Assembly (NCBI GenBank): GCA_020443425.1
Contig: JAGRIE010000001.1
Span: forward strand, 244,551-308,550
DNA length: 64,000 bases
Direction of reading: 5' to 3'
Source of the DNA: Halioglobus sp.
GTDB lineage: Bacteria; Pseudomonadota; Gammaproteobacteria; Pseudomonadales; Halieaceae
Numbering within the stretch: position 1 is the first letter of the stretch; each line of letters opens with the position of its first letter. The notes below the pieces were generated by a model. It was not told the DNA's origin. It was given only the letters and a program-made list of their open reading frames with translations, and did no database searches. Shown here one piece after another: positions 8,901-17,932 of this stretch. The translations under genes and the position numbers were made by a program.

Positions 8901-11900
8901 TCGGGGCTATTATCAGCGCGTCTATCCGGGAGCGCCTGCTTGTGCTTCTCACCGCAGCGGTGATCGCCGCTGCCGGCCTGTACTCCTACCTTGGCAGCCC
9001 ACTGGATGCCATTCCGGACTTGTCGGATGTGCAGGTGATTGTGCTGACCAAGTATCCCGGGCAGGCCCCGCAGGTGGTCGAGGACCAGGTTACCTACCCG
9101 CTCACCACAGCGATGCTGTCGGTGCCGCAGACCAGGGTCGTGCGTGGTTACTCGTTTTTCGGACTGTCGTTTGTCTACATCATATTTGACGACGACGTCG
9201 ACCTGTACTGGGCGCGTTCGCGGGTGCTGGAGGCATTGAATACTGCCAGCAGCCGGCTGCCACCCGGCGTGACACCCGCACTGGGCCCGGATGCGACCGG
9301 TGTCGGCTGGATCTATGAATACGCGCTGGTCGACACCACCGGCAAACACGATCTCGCCGAGCTGCGCTCACTGCAGGACTGGTATCTGCGCTATCCCCTG
9401 CAAACCGTACCCGGCGTATCGGAAGTCGCGTCCGTGGGTGGCTTCGTGCGCCAGTACCAGATCGAAATCGATCCCAATGCCATGCTGCGCTACGGCATCA
9501 GCCTGGAGACCGTGAAACGAGCCGTCAAGCAGTCCAACAATGACGTCGGCGGCCGCCTGGTCGAACACGCCGAGACCGAATATATGGTGCGTGCACAGGG
9601 ATACATCACATCACTCGAGGATATCAACACCATTGCCCTTAGCGTCGATGAGGACGGCACCCCCGTGCGCATTCGCGATGTGGCCCATGTCCAGACCGGG
9701 CCCGAACTGCGGCGAGGCCTGGCTGAGCTCAACGGCGAGGGGGAGGTCGCCGGCGGTGTGGTGATCATGCGCTATGGCGAGAACGCGCTCGCCACTATCA
9801 GGGCCGTGCGGGCAAAACTGGAGGAACTCGAAAAGGGGCTGCCACCCGGTGTCGAGATCGTGCCTGTCTACGACCGCGGCGACCTGATCGAGCGTGCCGC
9901 GGCCAGCCTGACCACATCGCTGCTGGAGGAATTGCTGATCGTCAGCCTGGTGGTGATCCTGTTCCTGTTGCACGCCCGCTCGGCATTCGTCGCCATCATC
10001 ACGCTGCCGCTGGGCATACTGATGGCCTTCATCGTCATGCGACTGCAGGGCCTGAACGCCAACATCATGTCGCTGGGCGGGATTGCCATCGCGATAGGCA
10101 CGATGGTCGACGGGGCCATCGTAATGATAGAGAACGGTCACCGGCGTCTGGCCCAGGCCGCGGACGCGAAGGGCAGGGCGCTGGATAACGAGGAGCGGTG
10201 GGAGACGATAGAAAAAGCCTGCAGGGAAGTCGGGCCGGCACTGTTTTTCTCGCTACTGGTGATCACTGTCTCGTTCGTACCCATCTTCACACTGCAATCG
10301 CAGGAGGGCCGGCTGTTCAGTCCGCTGGCATTCACCAAAACCTACTCGATGGCCGCCGCCGCGATACTGGCCGTCACACTGGTGCCGGTACTGATGGGGT
10401 ATTTCCTGCGGGGGACGATGGTGTCCGAGCGCGCCAACCCCATCAGCCGGGTGATGCGGGCTGTGCACACCCCCATACTGGCGCTGATGATGCGTTTCCG
10501 CGGTGTCACCATCCTGTGTGCGCTGCTGCTATTGGCGCTGACGGCCTGGCCCTACAGCAAACTCGGCAGTGAGTTCATGCCGCCGCTGGACGAGGGCGAC
10601 ATCCTGTATATGCCGACGACATTTCCCGGCATTTCCATCACCAAGGCCAGAGAACTGTTGCAGCAGACGGATCGCATACTGGCGACATTTCCGGAAGTTG
10701 AATCGGTGTTTGGCAAAGTGGGGCGGGCGGATACTGCCACGGACTCGGCACCGCTGTCGATGATAGAGACCACAGTGCGCCTGAAACCCCGTTTGCAATG
10801 GCCCGAACCGCAAAAGACCACGCGGGAACTGATGGACGAAATGGACCGCGAACTGCAGTTTCCCGGCCTGTCCAACGCCTGGACCATGCCGATAAAAACG
10901 CGCCTCGACATGCTGTCCACCGGTATCAAGACCCCCGTCGGCATCAAGGTCGCCGGCCCCGACCTCGATGTGCTGCAGGACATTGCCGCGCAGATTGAAC
11001 AGGCGCTGAAAACGCTGCCGGACACCCTGTCCGCATTCGGGGACCGGGCTGTCGGCGGGTACTATCTCGATATCGATATAGACCGCGAGGCCGCCGCCCG
11101 CTATGGCCTCACAGTGGGGCAGGTGCAGGACGTGATCATGAGCGCGATAGGCGGGATGAATATCACCGAGGTGGTGTCGGGGATTGAGCGCTACCCATTG
11201 AGCGTCCGCTTTCCGAGGGCACTGAGGTCCGACAGGGAAGCGCTGGAGCGGGTGCTGATACCCACCGCTGCCGGGGAAGCTGTGCCGCTGGCAATGGTCG
11301 CCGACATCCGCTTCACGCGCGGCGCACCGGTGATTAAATCGGAAGATGCCCGGCCCAATGCCTGGGTCTACGTGGATATCGCCTCTACGGATATCGGTGG
11401 CTATGTGGCGCGGGCACAGGCACTGGTCGACAGTGAGGTGAGACTGCCACCGGGTTACACCCTGAAATGGTCCGGGCAGTTCGAGCATATGGAACGCGCC
11501 TCGGCGCGGCTGGCAATTGTCGCACCGCTGACGCTGGTGGTGATTTTCCTGCTGCTCTACCTGCACTTCAGGAGTCCGGTGGAGCCAATGGTGGTGATGC
11601 TATCGATCCCGTTCGGACTGATTGGCGGTGTCTGGCTCATCTACCTCAACGGTTTCAATGTGTCGGTGGCGGTGGCGGTGGGGTTTATCGCATTGGCCGG
11701 GCTGGCGGCGGAGATAGGCGTGCTGGTATTGAGTTTCATCGATCAGGAAATATCCAGCCTGCGCCTGCGGAAGCGGGGGAGGTTGAGCCTTCTGGATATC
11801 CAGAACGCGACCCAAACCGCGACGTCGGACCGTGTCAGGGCAGTGGTGATGACAGCGGTATCCACGATGGCAGGGCTGGTACCCATTGCGCTGAGTACGG

Positions 11901-12049
11901 ATACGGGATCCGATGTAACCCAGCGCATCGCCGCGCCGATGCTTGGGGGGATGTTCACGGTGATGGTACTCAATTTGTTGGTGCTGCCGGTGATCTACAC
12001 CGTCGTGCTGCAGTGGCGTGAGCGTCGCCGCGCCGAGCACCAGCACTGA
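8897..12049 (+). CDS. cusA: CusA-type heavy-metal efflux RND transporter, Cu(I)/Ag(I) subtype
   Basis: A 1050-residue proton-driven inner-membrane pump with twelve expected helices and two large periplasmic loops. The opening DAIPDLSDVQVIVLTKYPGQ is typical of the HME-RND family. The substrate triad of E. coli CusA (Met573, Met623, Met672) is matched by Met572 (YMPTT), Met622 (PLSMIETT) and Met672 (RLDMLSTGIKTP). The nearby acidic residues Asp616 (TATDSAP) and Glu624 are kept too, so monovalent copper or silver is favoured over Zn/Co/Ni. It overlaps cusB by 4 bp and is followed immediately by a strong hairpin. Identity is clear; metal preference is inferred from the residues. Confidence 0.94.
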   Translation: MIGAIISASIRERLLVLLTAAVIAAAGLYSYLGSPLDAIPDLSDVQVIVLTKYPGQAPQVVEDQVTYPLTTAMLSVPQTRVVRGYSFFGLSFVYIIFDDDVDLYWARSRVLEALNTASSRLPPGVTPALGPDATGVGWIYEYALVDTTGKHDLAELRSLQDWYLRYPLQTVPGVSEVASVGGFVRQYQIEIDPNAMLRYGISLETVKRAVKQSNNDVGGRLVEHAETEYMVRAQGYITSLEDINTIALSVDEDGTPVRIRDVAHVQTGPELRRGLAELNGEGEVAGGVVIMRYGENALATIRAVRAKLEELEKGLPPGVEIVPVYDRGDLIERAAASLTTSLLEELLIVSLVVILFLLHARSAFVAIITLPLGILMAFIVMRLQGLNANIMSLGGIAIAIGTMVDGAIVMIENGHRRLAQAADAKGRALDNEERWETIEKACREVGPALFFSLLVITVSFVPIFTLQSQEGRLFSPLAFTKTYSMAAAAILAVTLVPVLMGYFLRGTMVSERANPISRVMRAVHTPILALMMRFRGVTILCALLLLALTAWPYSKLGSEFMPPLDEGDILYMPTTFPGISITKARELLQQTDRILATFPEVESVFGKVGRADTATDSAPLSMIETTVRLKPRLQWPEPQKTTRELMDEMDRELQFPGLSNAWTMPIKTRLDMLSTGIKTPVGIKVAGPDLDVLQDIAAQIEQALKTLPDTLSAFGDRAVGGYYLDIDIDREAAARYGLTVGQVQDVIMSAIGGMNITEVVSGIERYPLSVRFPRALRSDREALERVLIPTAAGEAVPLAMVADIRFTRGAPVIKSEDARPNAWVYVDIASTDIGGYVARAQALVDSEVRLPPGYTLKWSGQFEHMERASARLAIVAPLTLVVIFLLLYLHFRSPVEPMVVMLSIPFGLIGGVWLIYLNGFNVSVAVAVGFIALAGLAAEIGVLVLSFIDQEISSLRLRKRGRLSLLDIQNATQTATSDRVRAVVMTAVSTMAGLVPIALSTDTGSDVTQRIAAPMLGGMFTVMVLNLLVLPVIYTVVLQWRERRRAEHQH

Positions 12050-12079
12050 GCAGTGCGCAGTGTGAAGTCTGCGCACTGC
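12050..12079 (+). terminator. Strong hairpin directly after cusA
   Basis: Perfect 11-bp arms GCAGTGCGCAG (12050-12060) and CTGCGCACTGC (12069-12079) enclose an 8-nt loop, starting at the base after the cusA stop codon. No T-run follows, so it may act as a Rho-aided terminator or 3' stabiliser of the copL-cusCBA message. Confidence 0.55.
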
Positions 12080-12700
12080 GCACAGTCGATATCGGCAGAC
12101 AATCACTTTGCAGATGTTTGCATAGCACGCCAATACACCTGTATTTAACATAATATATTTATTAAATGCGGATTCGGGGCAGCGGGGGCGGTGCCTGACG
12201 GATGCTACGTCGACGCCGTACGCTAACGGTCGCAACAACCAGGACCAAACAGAGCGGCATGACTGACACGCGATGTGTGATTGTCTTCACAATGGCCACG
12301 ACACCGGTTCATCCCGGCCAATCCCAAGCTGGCAAGCCGCCTGGATTCACTGACACCGATACCTGAGCACAAAAGGGCGCACAGCCGTTACGTATGGCAC
12401 CAAGGGTGGTGAACCGCGCACACTACTAAACCTGCACCCCCGGGTTCAAATCGATGGAAATCACGAAACCCCGTAAACGCGTGATCAGGCTACAAATACC
12501 AGAACCGCTCGCCATTCCTTGGAAAGGTATCAGGAAGCGTCAAAATAATTTACAAAAAGCATGCAAACGAATGCACAGAATAAACCTAACTCTATGTATT
12601 TGTTACTTAATATCTGTATTGGAACAATTAATGCTTAATCAGTAATCAACCACCTGAGAGTGGGTTTTCGATGGATTAGTCTCTCATAATGGAGCTCGCG
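12080..12700. other. AT-richer intergenic region without a convincing gene
   Basis: About 620 bp between cusA and the PEP-CTERM gene. The only open frame of note (12454-12645, 63 codons, Lys/Arg/Leu-rich) has no ribosome-binding site and no recognised similarity, so it was not called. Base composition drops clearly below the surrounding GC-rich genes from about 12500, which could reflect a long leader and promoter for the PEP-CTERM gene. The region holds one copy of a 16-bp inverted repeat at 12143-12158. Confidence 0.5.
12143..12158 (+). repeat. 16-bp inverted repeat, left copy
   Basis: ATTTAACATAATATAT is found here and exactly in reverse complement at 13868-13883, on the far side of the PEP-CTERM gene. 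The motif is AT-only apart from one C. No transposase is present and no target duplication was identified. Confidence 0.55.
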
Positions 12701-13504
12701 ATGAACACAATGAAATACAGTTTAATAGCCGCAACGTGCTTTGCATTCCCAACACTTGCAAATGCTGTTCCGGTGGATTTAAGCGGGTGGACCGCTCAAG
12801 GCGGTAGTTCTTCCTGGAACGTACAACCCGGTAACGATACCGTGCTCCAGACAGTGAATGGAGCCCCGACAATTTTTTTCGATCCCACAGTAACCAGTAC
12901 GCAGGGTACAGCACTCAGTGGCAGGATCAGTGTGCAGGAATCAGGTGACGATGACTTCATTGGTTTCGTTCTGGGTTACGACTCGGGCGAGGTGTTCTCC
13001 AACAGCGCAAACTTCTTCCTGATTGACTGGAAGCAGGGCGACCAGGCCGGCTGGACACAAGGACTGGCCATATCACACGTCACCAACGGCTCCAATGGCA
13101 ATACGTCAGGTACTAGTGGGTCGTACTGGCAGCACACACCCGGCCAGGTCAACCTGATCACCAGGGCGACCGGTGGACTGGGCAACACGGGCTGGGTTGA
13201 TTTTACCGAGTACGCTTTCAACATTTTGTTCACCAGTAGCCAGATCACGGTGAGTGTGAATAACGTCGAGCAGATAAATATCACCCCCAGTGATGTTCCT
13301 GGCCTGACTTCATTTAGCGATGGTTCGTTTGGTTTCTACAACTACTCGCAGCCGCGGGTCTTGTACGCGGGAATCACACAGGTTGACTGTAGCGTGACGC
13401 CAGATGCCCCCGAATGCCAGAGCGGCAGTGTGCCAGCACCGGCAACACTGGTGCTGTTTGGACTGGGTCTTGCCGGTCTGGGCTGGTCACGCCGCAAAGC
13501 GTAA
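12701..13504 (+). CDS. PEP-CTERM-sorted extracellular protein with thrombospondin C-terminal-like domain
   Basis: A 267-residue exported protein. Signal peptide 1-22 (cleavage after ANA). Residues about 72-235 resemble the L-lectin-like C-terminal domain of thrombospondins: SGDDDFIGFVLGY (81-93), NFFLIDWKQGDQAGW (104-118), NTGWVDFTEYAF and a GSFGFYNYSQP block near the end. The C-terminus is a PEP-CTERM sorting signal variant: VPAPATL, a hydrophobic helix, then SRRKA. Such proteins are thought to be processed by an exosortase and displayed or secreted with exopolysaccharide; no exosortase is in this window. ATG 12701 was preferred over 12689 because GGAG at 12691-12694 sits 6 nt before it. The ligand is unknown. 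Confidence 0.82.
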   Translation: MNTMKYSLIAATCFAFPTLANAVPVDLSGWTAQGGSSSWNVQPGNDTVLQTVNGAPTIFFDPTVTSTQGTALSGRISVQESGDDDFIGFVLGYDSGEVFSNSANFFLIDWKQGDQAGWTQGLAISHVTNGSNGNTSGTSGSYWQHTPGQVNLITRATGGLGNTGWVDFTEYAFNILFTSSQITVSVNNVEQINITPSDVPGLTSFSDGSFGFYNYSQPRVLYAGITQVDCSVTPDAPECQSGSVPAPATLVLFGLGLAGLGWSRRKA

Positions 13505-13524
13505 GCCGTCCCACTGGCAACAAC

Positions 13525-13551
13525 AGCCCCGCATAGCGGGGCTTTTTTTTT
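13525..13551 (+). terminator. Rho-independent terminator of the PEP-CTERM gene
   Basis: Stem AGCCCCGC (13525-13532), 3-nt loop ATA, stem GCGGGGCT (13536-13543), then a run of nine T (13543-13551). It lies 20 bp after the stop codon and is the clearest intrinsic terminator in the window. Confidence 0.92.
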
Positions 13552-14527
13552 GCTGACTGATTAGCAGCCATTCTCTCCGCAACCGGTTGATCTGGATACC
13601 ATCTCACCACGGGCTAAAGCCAGGGAGCACAGTCTTGCTCAGTGCTTTGAAACTCACAGGGGGCCGTTCCAGCTACACCTGAAAACCTGCACGCTCATTC
13701 TGGCGCTGTACAACGCCGATTCATCAGATATCTCGTAACGCGCGTGCTGGCATTCTGTCAGCGATTTACCGACGGAAGATGCCTGTACATCTACAAAAAC
13801 CCCTATAAACGTAGACTCCAGGCAACATATCCACAACCGCACCTGACTTATTACACATACGCATAATATATATTATGTTAAATGTAGTATTAGGGCACAC
13901 AGTTACCCACAGGCTTGGACTGACTGTTAAAGTGGTGAACAAAGCGGAATCCGGGAATAGAAGCAAACAGGCTCACCGGCCCCCTATCCACTTTGGACCA
14001 GCTTGTGACTGTGCGGATATGAGTTGCTGACTCACGATGGCTAGCCGGACGATACTGCCAACATTGTCGACCGGCACCTCGCAGACGGCTTTGCGGTCAA
14101 AGGCGCACGCTGCGAGCGTAAAGACTTCACCTTGAGCACTTTCGTCAATGTGACCGTTCACGACGACGGTTCCGCCGTGCAGGGGAGATGTTGAAGCCGA
14201 CGCTGGTCCGGCAACGGGTTGGCATGGGCTCCAGGGCCAGGGATTGCTACGCGGGGTTCATCAGGCGCATGCGTTTCGAGGAGGATGTAGAGCGTATCCA
14301 GGCCCTGCCCCTATCGGGCAAGTAGGAAGCGGCCGCGCACGCGGTGCCGCTGGATCTTGTCGATTGCACCAACCTGATCTGCCCGCCGGCGCGAACCAGG
14401 CAGCACCTGGCCAGTCGGAACGCCGCCTAGCAGCGTGGCTCACTGGATGGGTTGTTGCTGACCACACAACTGCCCGAGGCTTTGGCACTCACGGCGAAAG
14501 GGTTGCTTTGAGCCAGGCGATGCCCCG
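13552..14527. other. Gene-poor stretch, possible decayed sequence
   Basis: Nearly 1 kb with no convincing gene on either strand. The first 400 bp are AT-richer and hold a perfect palindrome (CATAATATATATTATG, 13862-13877). From about 14050 to 14520 the base composition is coding-like. One + frame reads DTANIVDRHLADGFAVKG up to a TGA at about 14190, and another starting at 14189 (LVRQRVGMGSRARDCYAGF, then RMRFEEDVERIQALPL) is broken by two TAG stops. This may be the remnant of one or more dead genes, but no family was recognised. Confidence 0.4.
13868..13883 (-). repeat. 16-bp inverted repeat, right copy, overlapping a palindrome
   Basis: ATATATTATGTTAAAT is the exact reverse complement of the copy at 12143-12158, about 1.7 kb away. 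It partly overlaps the self-complementary CATAATATATATTATG at 13862-13877. Confidence 0.55.
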
Positions 14528-15628
14528 CTATTGCCGCGGCCACATCGAGACAATCTGGCCGCTTTTTGCATCGGACTGCCCCGCCAGCACGGACTGGTAG
14601 GTCTCCTCCACCGCGTCCACGCCATAACTGTGCTCAAGTGCCAGCCAGTTGTCACTGCCTGCGCGGAACTGCGCATAGTCCGCACCCAGCGCCTGCATCA
14701 GTGTTGCCGCACCCAACTCGGCGCTGCGCGATTGTATATGCGACGGCGCAAAGAAGAATTCGGGTTTCGCGCCCGGCAGGTTATCGACCGCCCCCATCTC
14801 CTCATAGTGTGTTGCACCGATCTGGCAGGAGTGCTTCAGGTTGTCACGGTAGTGATGGTGAAGAGCGCTCAGTACTGCGGCGCTGCCTGCCATATCCACA
14901 ATCACAGCCGGCTGTGATGCATCCAGCGACTCGACGGCATCATAGGTCAGTACCCGGTCGTAATACCCCAGGCTTTCGCAGAAGGCGACGTTGCCCGGTG
15001 ATGTAATCCCGATGCTCGCCATCTCCCCGCGTTTGCTGAGGCAGTGCGCCAGCGCGATACTGGTCTTGCTGGAGGCGCTGGTGACCAGGCACGCCGCCGC
15101 GCCAAATGAGTCGTTCACATGCATGAAATCCTCCACCAGCCAGGATGTCATGAACAGTCCGCGCAGCAGGCAGTCCTGGTCTTCCCGGGCGGCTTCGTAA
15201 ACAGGATTGGCGGACGCCCGGTCAAATCGCGCATACACCGGCGCGTACTGTGCGCGGTGCTCTGACACATCCTGGAAGTGCTCCGGACCCGCCCTCCCCG
15301 CGACGATCTTCAAATGTGTGCTGAACGGGAAAAAACCCCAGACCCGCTCGCCGGCCTGCACCGCCGGGTGTGCGGAGGCGATGACATCGCCCCAACCCAT
15401 CGCCGGGATGCGCCCCCAGCCCTCCTCCGCCGGAAAAAAAACCCAGTAACCGAGCAGGTCGCCGGCGCCTGCGTAGGAGATATTGTTGGCCGTCAGCGCA
15501 AACTTGTCGACGCGGAGCAGGACCTCATTGTCCCCCAGGTCGACGGGAAGCGTACTTTCAACCACCCGCGTATCGCTCCAGTTGTCCTTGCGGACCTCCA
15601 GCGTTCTCACTGTTGTAGTGTCACTCAT
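14528..15628 (-). CDS. DUF2855 family protein (medium-chain reductase-like)
   Basis: A 366-residue protein of the DUF2855 family, which resembles a medium-chain dehydrogenase/reductase without the usual GroES-type zinc ligands. Visible features are the opening TTTVRTLEVRKDNWSDTRVV, the YWVFFPAEEGWGRIPAMGWGD block (the segment that replaces the MDR substrate lobe), a Rossmann-like region around ACLVTSASSKTSIALA, and VIVDMAGSAAVLSAL. The start MSDTTT was preferred to an upstream ATG because a GGGAG lies before it and the family begins here. It is transcribed divergently from an SDR gene across a 207-bp gap with a perfect dyad. Substrate and reaction are unknown. Confidence 0.75.
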   Translation of the reverse strand: MSDTTTVRTLEVRKDNWSDTRVVESTLPVDLGDNEVLLRVDKFALTANNISYAGAGDLLGYWVFFPAEEGWGRIPAMGWGDVIASAHPAVQAGERVWGFFPFSTHLKIVAGRAGPEHFQDVSEHRAQYAPVYARFDRASANPVYEAAREDQDCLLRGLFMTSWLVEDFMHVNDSFGAAACLVTSASSKTSIALAHCLSKRGEMASIGITSPGNVAFCESLGYYDRVLTYDAVESLDASQPAVIVDMAGSAAVLSALHHHYRDNLKHSCQIGATHYEEMGAVDNLPGAKPEFFFAPSHIQSRSAELGAATLMQALGADYAQFRAGSDNWLALEHSYGVDAVEETYQSVLAGQSDAKSGQIVSMWPRQ

Positions 15629-15702
15629 GATGGCTGCTCTCCCGGGCTGGATAGGGTTGCTACGATCGCCGACCGCCTTGCCACAGCGGCCTGGCATTAT
15701 AT

Positions 15703-15719
15703 TGACATACTATATGTCA
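15703..15719. promoter_or_regulatory. Palindromic operator candidate in the DUF2855/SDR divergent region
   Basis: TGACATA-CTA-TATGTCA: perfect 7-bp arms around a 3-bp centre, overlapping a TTGACA hexamer at 15702-15707. The size and symmetry suit a TetR-type regulator. A related site (13 of 17 positions) occurs at 20403-20419 upstream of the acyl-CoA dehydrogenase pair. Confidence 0.6.
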
Positions 15720-15835
15720 CCATGTCACTCTGGCGCGCATTCACGCCACCGTGTGCGCAGGCAGTGTATCGAGAGTTATCATGCCGGTCGGTGCTGGTAA
15801 CAACAACACTATTCATATCGCAGGGGAACAGAGCA

Positions 15836-16618
15836 ATGCAGCTTCAGGACAAGACAGTCGTCGTGACCGGCGCCGGCAGCGGTATCGGTAAAGCCCTGGT
15901 GAAGAAGTTCCTCGCCGAGGGTGCCAACGCCGTGGTTGCCGTCGATATCAACGCCGATACAGCGGCACAGACAGCCGAGGAGTTGGGCTGCGTCGGCATG
16001 GCCGCCGATGTCACGAAGGAAGATGACATCATCCGCGTGATTGAAGACACCGAGGCGAATATCGGGCCCATTGACCTGTTCTGCAGCAACGCCGGTTTGG
16101 CAATCGGCGCCAGTGAGCAGTCGCCGAACGATGAGTGGCAGCTTATCTGGGAAGTCAATGTGATGTCCCATGTCTACGCGGCGCGGCATCTGGTACCGCG
16201 CATGGTACAGCGCGGCGGTGGCTACTTTCTCAACACCGCTTCCGCAGCGGGCCTGCTGAACCAGATCGGCGGCGCCGCCTATGGCACCACCAAACACGCG
16301 GCCGTCGGTTTTGCCGAATGGCTGGCTCTCACCTACGCTCACCAGGGCATCAAGGTCTCACTGCTCTGCCCACAGGCCGTGCGCACAGCGATGACGGCCA
16401 ATATGGACGACGATGCCACCAAAGCCGCCAGTGGCGACGGTATGATGGAGCCGGAGCAACTGGCTGACATCGTGGTGGAACACCTGGGGCGAGAGAGCTT
16501 CCTGATCCTCACTCATGAGGAGGTTAAAGTGTATATGCAGCGCAAGGCCTCCGACTACGACCGCTGGATCGGCGGCATGAACAGGTTGTTACAGAAACTG
16601 ACCGGCCAACAAAAATGA
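15836..16618 (+). CDS. Short-chain dehydrogenase/reductase (SDR)
   Basis: A 260-residue NAD(P)-dependent oxidoreductase. The cofactor-binding TGAGSGIGKAL motif is at residues 11-21, with Asp38 in VAVDIN as the acidic residue that usually favours NAD; NAG is in CSNAGLAIG. The catalytic set is Ser in NTASAAGLL, Tyr-x3-Lys in AAYGTTKHA and the C-side LLCPQAVRTAM. The ATG at 15836 follows GGGGAACAGAGCA. Divergent from the DUF2855 gene and 93 bp before an MBL hydrolase on the same strand. Substrate unknown; an alcohol or 3-hydroxyacyl compound is plausible from the nearby acyl-CoA genes. Confidence 0.88.
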   Translation: MQLQDKTVVVTGAGSGIGKALVKKFLAEGANAVVAVDINADTAAQTAEELGCVGMAADVTKEDDIIRVIEDTEANIGPIDLFCSNAGLAIGASEQSPNDEWQLIWEVNVMSHVYAARHLVPRMVQRGGGYFLNTASAAGLLNQIGGAAYGTTKHAAVGFAEWLALTYAHQGIKVSLLCPQAVRTAMTANMDDDATKAASGDGMMEPEQLADIVVEHLGRESFLILTHEEVKVYMQRKASDYDRWIGGMNRLLQKLTGQQK

Positions 16619-16711
16619 ACCCATCAGTTCCAGCGAAAAATCACCCGATGCGGGATGTGAAAACGCACAGGTGAGCGCATCGCAGGCTTTGATCCCAGCA
16701 GGAGAGTTGTC

Positions 16712-17782
16712 ATGAAAAAATCCCTCATTGTTATACTGGTTCTCATTGTGCTGGGTGCAATTGCCTATACACAGCGGGCCGATATCGCCATGCGTATCAT
16801 GTCCAAAGGCGCCGAGATCAATATCACCACAGACGCGACCGAGGCCTTCGATGACGGCCTGCATGTGGCCCTGTGCGGGGCCGGCGGCCCACTGCCCGAT
16901 CCCAAACGCTCAGGCCCCTGTGTGGCAGTCGTCGCCGGGCAGCAACTTTTCGTCGTTGATGCCGGCACCAACGGCCTGCGCAACCTGCTCAGGATGCGCT
17001 ACCCGGTCGGTGCCATCCAGGCCGTGCTGCTCACCCATTTTCATTCCGACCACCTCGATGGCCTCGGCGAAATGGCAACCATCCGCTGGGTGAACGCGTC
17101 CAACACCAAACCCCTGCCGGTGATAGGCCCGCAGGGTGTGCAGCAGATCGTCAACGGTTTCAACACCGTGTACAAGCAGGATTCGATTGGTCGCAACAAG
17201 CACCACGGTGATGCTGTCGCTCCGCCCTCCGGCTTTGGCATGGTCGCGCGCCCCTTCCAGATACCCGCTGCCGGGCAACTGGAAACCGTCTACGACCAGG
17301 ACGGCTTGACCATCCAGGCGCTGCTGGCGGATCACGGCCCCGTGAAACCCGCGGTGGCCTACCTGTTCACCTACAAGGAGCGCACAGTACTCGTCAGTGG
17401 CGACACCTCGAAATCCCCCAATGTCGAGCACTTTGCCAGCGGCGTGGATCTTCTGGTACACGAGGCGCTGTCACGCGAGCTGGTGGGTGTGATGGAGGAT
17501 ACCGCGACGAGAGTGGGCGCCGACGGCCTGGCGAAAATCATGTTCGATATCCAGGACTATCACGCCTCACCGGTGGAGACGGCTGAAATTGCCAGAGACG
17601 CCGGTGTCGGACACCTGCTCTACTACCACATCGTGCCACCGCTGATCCTGCCGGGCATGGAGGCGGCGTTTCTGGAGGGTGTCGATGAGGTCTATCCGGA
17701 CTATACCCTGGGTGAAGACGGCACCACGATCTCCCTGCCGGCCGGTTCCAAAGACATCATTGTGGTAAGCGAGGGACTCTGA
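16712..17782 (+). CDS. Membrane-anchored metallo-beta-lactamase-fold hydrolase
   Basis: A 356-residue protein with an N-terminal hydrophobic anchor or signal (residues 4-20, SLIVILVLIVLGAIAYT), so it likely acts in the periplasm. The dinuclear metal site is shown by HFHSDHLDG, the later LADHGPVKPAVAYLF, Asp in VSGDTSKSPN, and a C-terminal His in LLYYHIVPP. The layout resembles the RNase Z/arylsulfatase-like branch of the MBL fold (VVDAGTNGLRNLL; HEALSRELV). It starts after AGGAGAGTTGTC, 93 bp downstream of the SDR gene, and converges on an acyl-CoA dehydrogenase. Substrate (ester, sulfate ester or lactone) cannot be told from the sequence. Confidence 0.82.
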   Translation: MKKSLIVILVLIVLGAIAYTQRADIAMRIMSKGAEINITTDATEAFDDGLHVALCGAGGPLPDPKRSGPCVAVVAGQQLFVVDAGTNGLRNLLRMRYPVGAIQAVLLTHFHSDHLDGLGEMATIRWVNASNTKPLPVIGPQGVQQIVNGFNTVYKQDSIGRNKHHGDAVAPPSGFGMVARPFQIPAAGQLETVYDQDGLTIQALLADHGPVKPAVAYLFTYKERTVLVSGDTSKSPNVEHFASGVDLLVHEALSRELVGVMEDTATRVGADGLAKIMFDIQDYHASPVETAEIARDAGVGHLLYYHIVPPLILPGMEAAFLEGVDEVYPDYTLGEDGTTISLPAGSKDIIVVSEGL

Positions 17783-17932
17783 GCGCTGCGCAGCGGTGAC
17801 GCGGGCATGACAGAACGCCATTGCGACCACCTGCCATGTCCCTCTTTTTGATTTGATCAATACGCCTGCGAATGGCGACGGCGGAACTGGCAACGGGCAA
17901 GACAGCCCCGCATACCAGTCCGCCGCCCGCTG

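Noticed and set aside
12454-12645. 63-codon basic reading frame before the PEP-CTERM gene
   Set aside because: No ribosome-binding site, no similarity recognised, and codon use typical of AT-rich non-coding DNA.
12120-14530. Intact insertion sequence or integron in the AT-rich stretch
   Set aside because: No transposase or integrase frame and no target-site duplication were found; only the 16-bp inverted repeat remains as a hint.
14244-14600. 118-codon frame in the gene-poor stretch
   Set aside because: Overlaps the end of the DUF2855 gene and reads as Arg/Gly/Ala-rich shadow; treated only as possible remnant region.
17784-17797. Small GC palindrome after the MBL hydrolase gene
   Set aside because: CGCTGCGCAGCG has no loop of workable size and no T-run, so it was not called as a terminator.
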